Made by a program: the position numbers and the translations under genes. 64,000 nucleotides of DNA from NCBI GenBank assembly GCA_963558075.1, contig CAUWFN010000001.1, forward strand, positions 1-64,000. Direction: 5' to 3'. This DNA comes from CALHKP01 sp963558075. Its GTDB lineage: Bacteria > Bacillota > Clostridia > Peptostreptococcales > Anaerovoracaceae. The notes beneath the pieces are model-generated. The model was not told the DNA's origin, did not search any database, and saw only the letters and a program-made list of their open reading frames with translations. Positions 61,980 to 64,000 of the stretch are shown here, piece after piece. How positions within the stretch are numbered: position 1 is the first letter of the stretch; each line of letters starts with the position of its first letter.

Positions 61980-62051
61980 AAAATAGCGAACCATAATCGG
62001 TTCGCTATTTTGAAGAGTATGAACACAAATCGGTTCGCTTGTTATTTTTTT
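61980..62051 (+). terminator. Hairpin with two alternative right arms between kdd copies
   Basis: AAAATAGCGAACC (61980-61992) pairs perfectly with GGTTCGCTATTTT (61999-62011). A second GGTTCGCT at 62032-62039 could pair with the same left arm and is followed by GTTATTTTTTTG. It is a terminator or attenuator. Confidence 0.6.
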
Positions 62052-62093
62052 GTTAAGCCCGATATTTGGGCGTCTCCGTATGTAGACAGGGGT

Positions 62094-62122
62094 TTGCTCT
62101 TGATTTATAATTTAAGTATACT
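62094..62122 (+). promoter_or_regulatory. Sigma-70-type promoter of kdd copy 2
   Basis: TTGCTC, 17 bases, TATACT, about 65 bases before the second kdd. No -24/-12 element is seen here, unlike copy 1. Confidence 0.55.
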
Positions 62123-62188
62123 GAGAGCGTGCGTAAAAGCACGGGTATGAAAACAAAACTGATTATTAAGTTTTAGGAGGAAAAAATT

Positions 62189-63220
62189 ATGAAAAAAGGA
62201 TGCCCTTACGGAACACACAGAGTACTAGAACCAGCAGGAGTTCTACCACAGCCAGCTGACAAAATCGACAACAATATGGAGATTTATGATAACGAAGTTC
62301 TAATCAACGTTAAAACTTTAAATATCGACTCAGCTTCATTTACAGAAATCGAAAGAAGAGCTGGCGGAGACGTAGAAAAGATCAAAGAAACTATGCTTGG
62401 TATCGTTGCTAACGCAGGTAAGCATAAGAACCCATGGACAGGTTCAGGCGGAATGCTGATTGGTACAGTTGAACAGATCGGCGAAAACTACGAAGGAGAC
62501 CTTCAGGTTGGAGACAAGATTGCTACACTGGTATCACTTTCACTAACTCCATTAGTAATAGATGAAATCCTAGAAGTTAGACCTGAAATCGACCAGGTTG
62601 ACATCAAGGGACACGCAATTCTGTTCCAGAGCGGAATTTATGCTAAATTACCTGATGATATGCCAGAAGGACTTGCTCTTTCAGCACTTGACGTAGCTGG
62701 AGCACCTGCTCAGACTGCTAAATTAGTACAGCCTGGCATGAAAGTTCTAGTTATCGGTGGTGGCGGAAAATCAGGTCTTCTATGCCTATACGAAGCAAAG
62801 AAGAGAGCTGGCGTAACTGGTCAGGTTATCTGCGCTGCAGGTTCACAGAAATCAGAAGACAGAGCTAGAGCTCTTGACCTTGCTGATGATTATTTCCACA
62901 TTGACGCTACAGATGCTGTTGCAATGTACAACAAGATTATGGAATTAACAGACGGCGAACTTTGCGACGTTGTTATCAACTGCGTAAACATTGAAAACAC
63001 AGAAATGGCTTCAATTCTTGCATGTAAGGATGAAGGTCTTGTTTACTTCTTCTCAATGGCTACAAGCTTCACTAAGGCTGCTCTTGGTGCAGAAGGTGTT
63101 GGTAAAGACGTAGACATGATGATTGGTAACGGATACACTAAGGGACATGCAGAAATTACTCTTCAGTGCCTAAGAGAACACGAAGGCCTAAGAAAGCTAT
63201 TTGCTGAAATGTACGCTTAA
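62189..63220 (+). CDS. kdd: L-erythro-3,5-diaminohexanoate dehydrogenase, copy 2
   Basis: 343 residues, same motifs as copy 1 (VLEPAGVLPQPAD; VIGGGGKSGLLCLYEAK; FTKAALGAEGVGKDVD). The two share long identical DNA runs, for example 43 bases around TTCACTAAGGCTGCTC, so the duplication is recent or kept alike by gene conversion. Differences cluster at residues 60-75, 180-225 and the ends. Which one carries the main flux is unknown. GGAGG upstream; kamA follows after 113 bases. Confidence 0.95.
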   Translation: MKKGCPYGTHRVLEPAGVLPQPADKIDNNMEIYDNEVLINVKTLNIDSASFTEIERRAGGDVEKIKETMLGIVANAGKHKNPWTGSGGMLIGTVEQIGENYEGDLQVGDKIATLVSLSLTPLVIDEILEVRPEIDQVDIKGHAILFQSGIYAKLPDDMPEGLALSALDVAGAPAQTAKLVQPGMKVLVIGGGGKSGLLCLYEAKKRAGVTGQVICAAGSQKSEDRARALDLADDYFHIDATDAVAMYNKIMELTDGELCDVVINCVNIENTEMASILACKDEGLVYFFSMATSFTKAALGAEGVGKDVDMMIGNGYTKGHAEITLQCLREHEGLRKLFAEMYA

Positions 63221-63245
63221 TTAGATAACTGTTAACTGATTAAAA

Positions 63246-63302
63246 TGCACAGTTGTGCAGATTAGCTATTGTAATACTGGTAAAGCCTGAAAAGGCTTTA
63301 CC
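63246..63302 (+). promoter_or_regulatory. Palindrome and tetraloop hairpin before kamA
   Basis: TGCACA-GT-TGTGCA at 63246-63259 is a perfect 14-base dyad. Then GGTAAAGCCT-GAAA-AGGCTTTACC (63279-63302), perfect arms with a GNRA tetraloop, is followed by TTGTATAAT, not a T run. The second is likely a stabilising or processing hairpin; the first could be an operator. Confidence 0.5.
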
Positions 63303-63333
63303 TTGTATAATATAAAAATAAGGAGATTTATTC

Positions 63334-64000
63334 ATGGCAATAAGAAATTGGAAAGACATTCCACTATTTAAAGATGTTACTGAAGAACAGTGGAACGACT
63401 GGCACTGGCAGGTTTCTCACAGACTATCAACTGTAGAAGAAATCGCACAGGTTGTAAACCTAACAGAGCAGGAAAGAGCTGACATCGAAAAGGTTATCGG
63501 CGGATTCAGAGTAGGTATCACACCTTACTATGCATCACTGATGGATCCAGATGATCCAAGAGATCCAGTTAGAATGCAGGCTGTTCCTACACTTGCTGAA
63601 ATGCACAGATCAGAAGCTGACGATGCTGACCCACTACACGAAGATGCTGACTCCCCAGCTCCTGGACTAACTCACAGATACCCAGACAGAGTTCTTTTCT
63701 TAATCACTGACCAGTGCTCAATGTACTGCAGACACTGCACAAGAAGAAGACTTGCTGGAGAAACTGACGGTGCAAGATCAAGAGAAGATATCGATGCATG
63801 TATCGATTACATCAGAAGAACTCCTCAGGTTAGAGACGTACTTCTATCAGGTGGAGACGCTCTTCTAGTAGAAGATGATACTCTCGAATACATCATCAGC
63901 GAACTAAGAAAGATTGACCACGTTGAAATCGTAAGAATCGGTTCAAGAACACCTGTTGTTATGCCAATGAGAATAACAGATGATCTTGTAAACATGCTGA
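63334..64000 (+). CDS. kamA: Lysine 2,3-aminomutase, N-terminal part (cut by window end)
   Basis: 222 residues seen, and the gene runs on past 64000. Radical-SAM, PLP enzyme turning L-lysine into L-beta-lysine, the first step of lysine fermentation. The opening NWKDIPLFKDVTEEQWNDWHWQ, the cluster motif Cx3Cx2C in DQCSMYCRHCTRRR, and LLSGGDALL (SAM contact) are present. The PLP-binding Lys would lie beyond the window. AGGAG 8 bases upstream. Aminomutase (kamDE) and kce genes would be expected downstream. Confidence 0.95.
   Translation, partial: MAIRNWKDIPLFKDVTEEQWNDWHWQVSHRLSTVEEIAQVVNLTEQERADIEKVIGGFRVGITPYYASLMDPDDPRDPVRMQAVPTLAEMHRSEADDADPLHEDADSPAPGLTHRYPDRVLFLITDQCSMYCRHCTRRRLAGETDGARSREDIDACIDYIRRTPQVRDVLLSGGDALLVEDDTLEYIISELRKIDHVEIVRIGSRTPVVMPMRITDDLVNML

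Noticed and set aside
1..64000. CRISPR arrays, tRNA and rRNA genes
   Set aside because: No regularly spaced direct repeats of 25-40 bases, no cloverleaf with GGTTC-A-ATC arm and no rRNA core sequence were found by reading.

Overview
The window reads as the chromosome of a low-G+C, Gram-positive anaerobe of the class Clostridia. It has GGAGG-type ribosome sites, A/T-rich intergenic DNA, AGA/ATA-rich codons and short operons. Amino-acid fermentation genes, a flavodiiron protein, a SCIFF peptide with its radical-SAM maturase, and an oxygen-sensitive iron-sulfur serine dehydratase point to an obligate anaerobe that lives on amino acids, perhaps in the Anaerovoracaceae/Family XIII area. That placement is inference. 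I saw no tRNA, rRNA, CRISPR array, prophage or intact insertion sequence. The only clear mobile element is a collapsed group II intron.

Layout. 1-5.6 kb: a small EF-Tu-domain-like protein, an Rrf2 regulator, a prepilin peptidase, truA, dCMP deaminase, a WecA/TagO-type transferase and a MATE pump. 5.7-8.7 kb: an ArsR-AraC fusion regulator divergent from a metal-binding peptide and a P1B ATPase. 8.8-16.9 kb: PhzF, an AEC carrier, mtnA, an EamA carrier, scpAB, a CpXC protein, a shikimate-kinase-like protein and sdaAB/sdaAA. 17.3-20.5 kb: an acyl-CoA dehydrogenase/EtfA/rubredoxin fusion followed by a flavodiiron protein. 20.6-23.4 kb: a WG-repeat protein and an unusual ABC transporter. 23.4-33.9 kb: a nine-gene operon for the common aromatic pathway plus the Phe and Tyr branches, divergent from a TetR regulator, with matched operator-like dyads at both promoters. 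34.1-39.1 kb: an unrecognised five-gene operon in which two tandem-SCP2-like proteins bracket a class III PLP enzyme and a split transketolase, behind a long structured leader. 39.2-39.9 kb: the intron relic, placed directly behind that operon's terminator. 40-43.8 kb: mntP, ppk, ppx. 44-53.7 kb: a lipoprotein nuclease, thiE/thiD/thiW/thiM, a dynamin-like GTPase, a C_GCAxxG_C_C protein, two unknowns and an AIM24-like protein. 53.9-58 kb: glnS, SCIFF peptide, SCIFF maturase, a pseudouridine synthase. 58-64 kb: lysine fermentation genes (kal; a sigma-54 activator; two kdd copies; kamA, cut by the window end).

How genes work together. KamA makes beta-lysine. An aminomutase expected outside the window gives 3,5-diaminohexanoate. 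Kdd oxidises this, and Kal later removes ammonia from 3-aminobutyryl-CoA. The activator beside them carries a decayed copy of Kdd as its sensor half, and a consensus -24/-12 promoter precedes kdd, so the enzyme fold appears to have been reused to sense the pathway intermediate. The ACAD/EtfA/rubredoxin fusion beside the flavodiiron protein suggests a direct electron route from an acyl-CoA to oxygen.

The best candidates for undescribed biology are the SCP2/aminotransferase/transketolase operon with its leader RNA, the Kdd-derived sigma-54 activator, and the acyl-CoA dehydrogenase/rubredoxin-flavodiiron pair.
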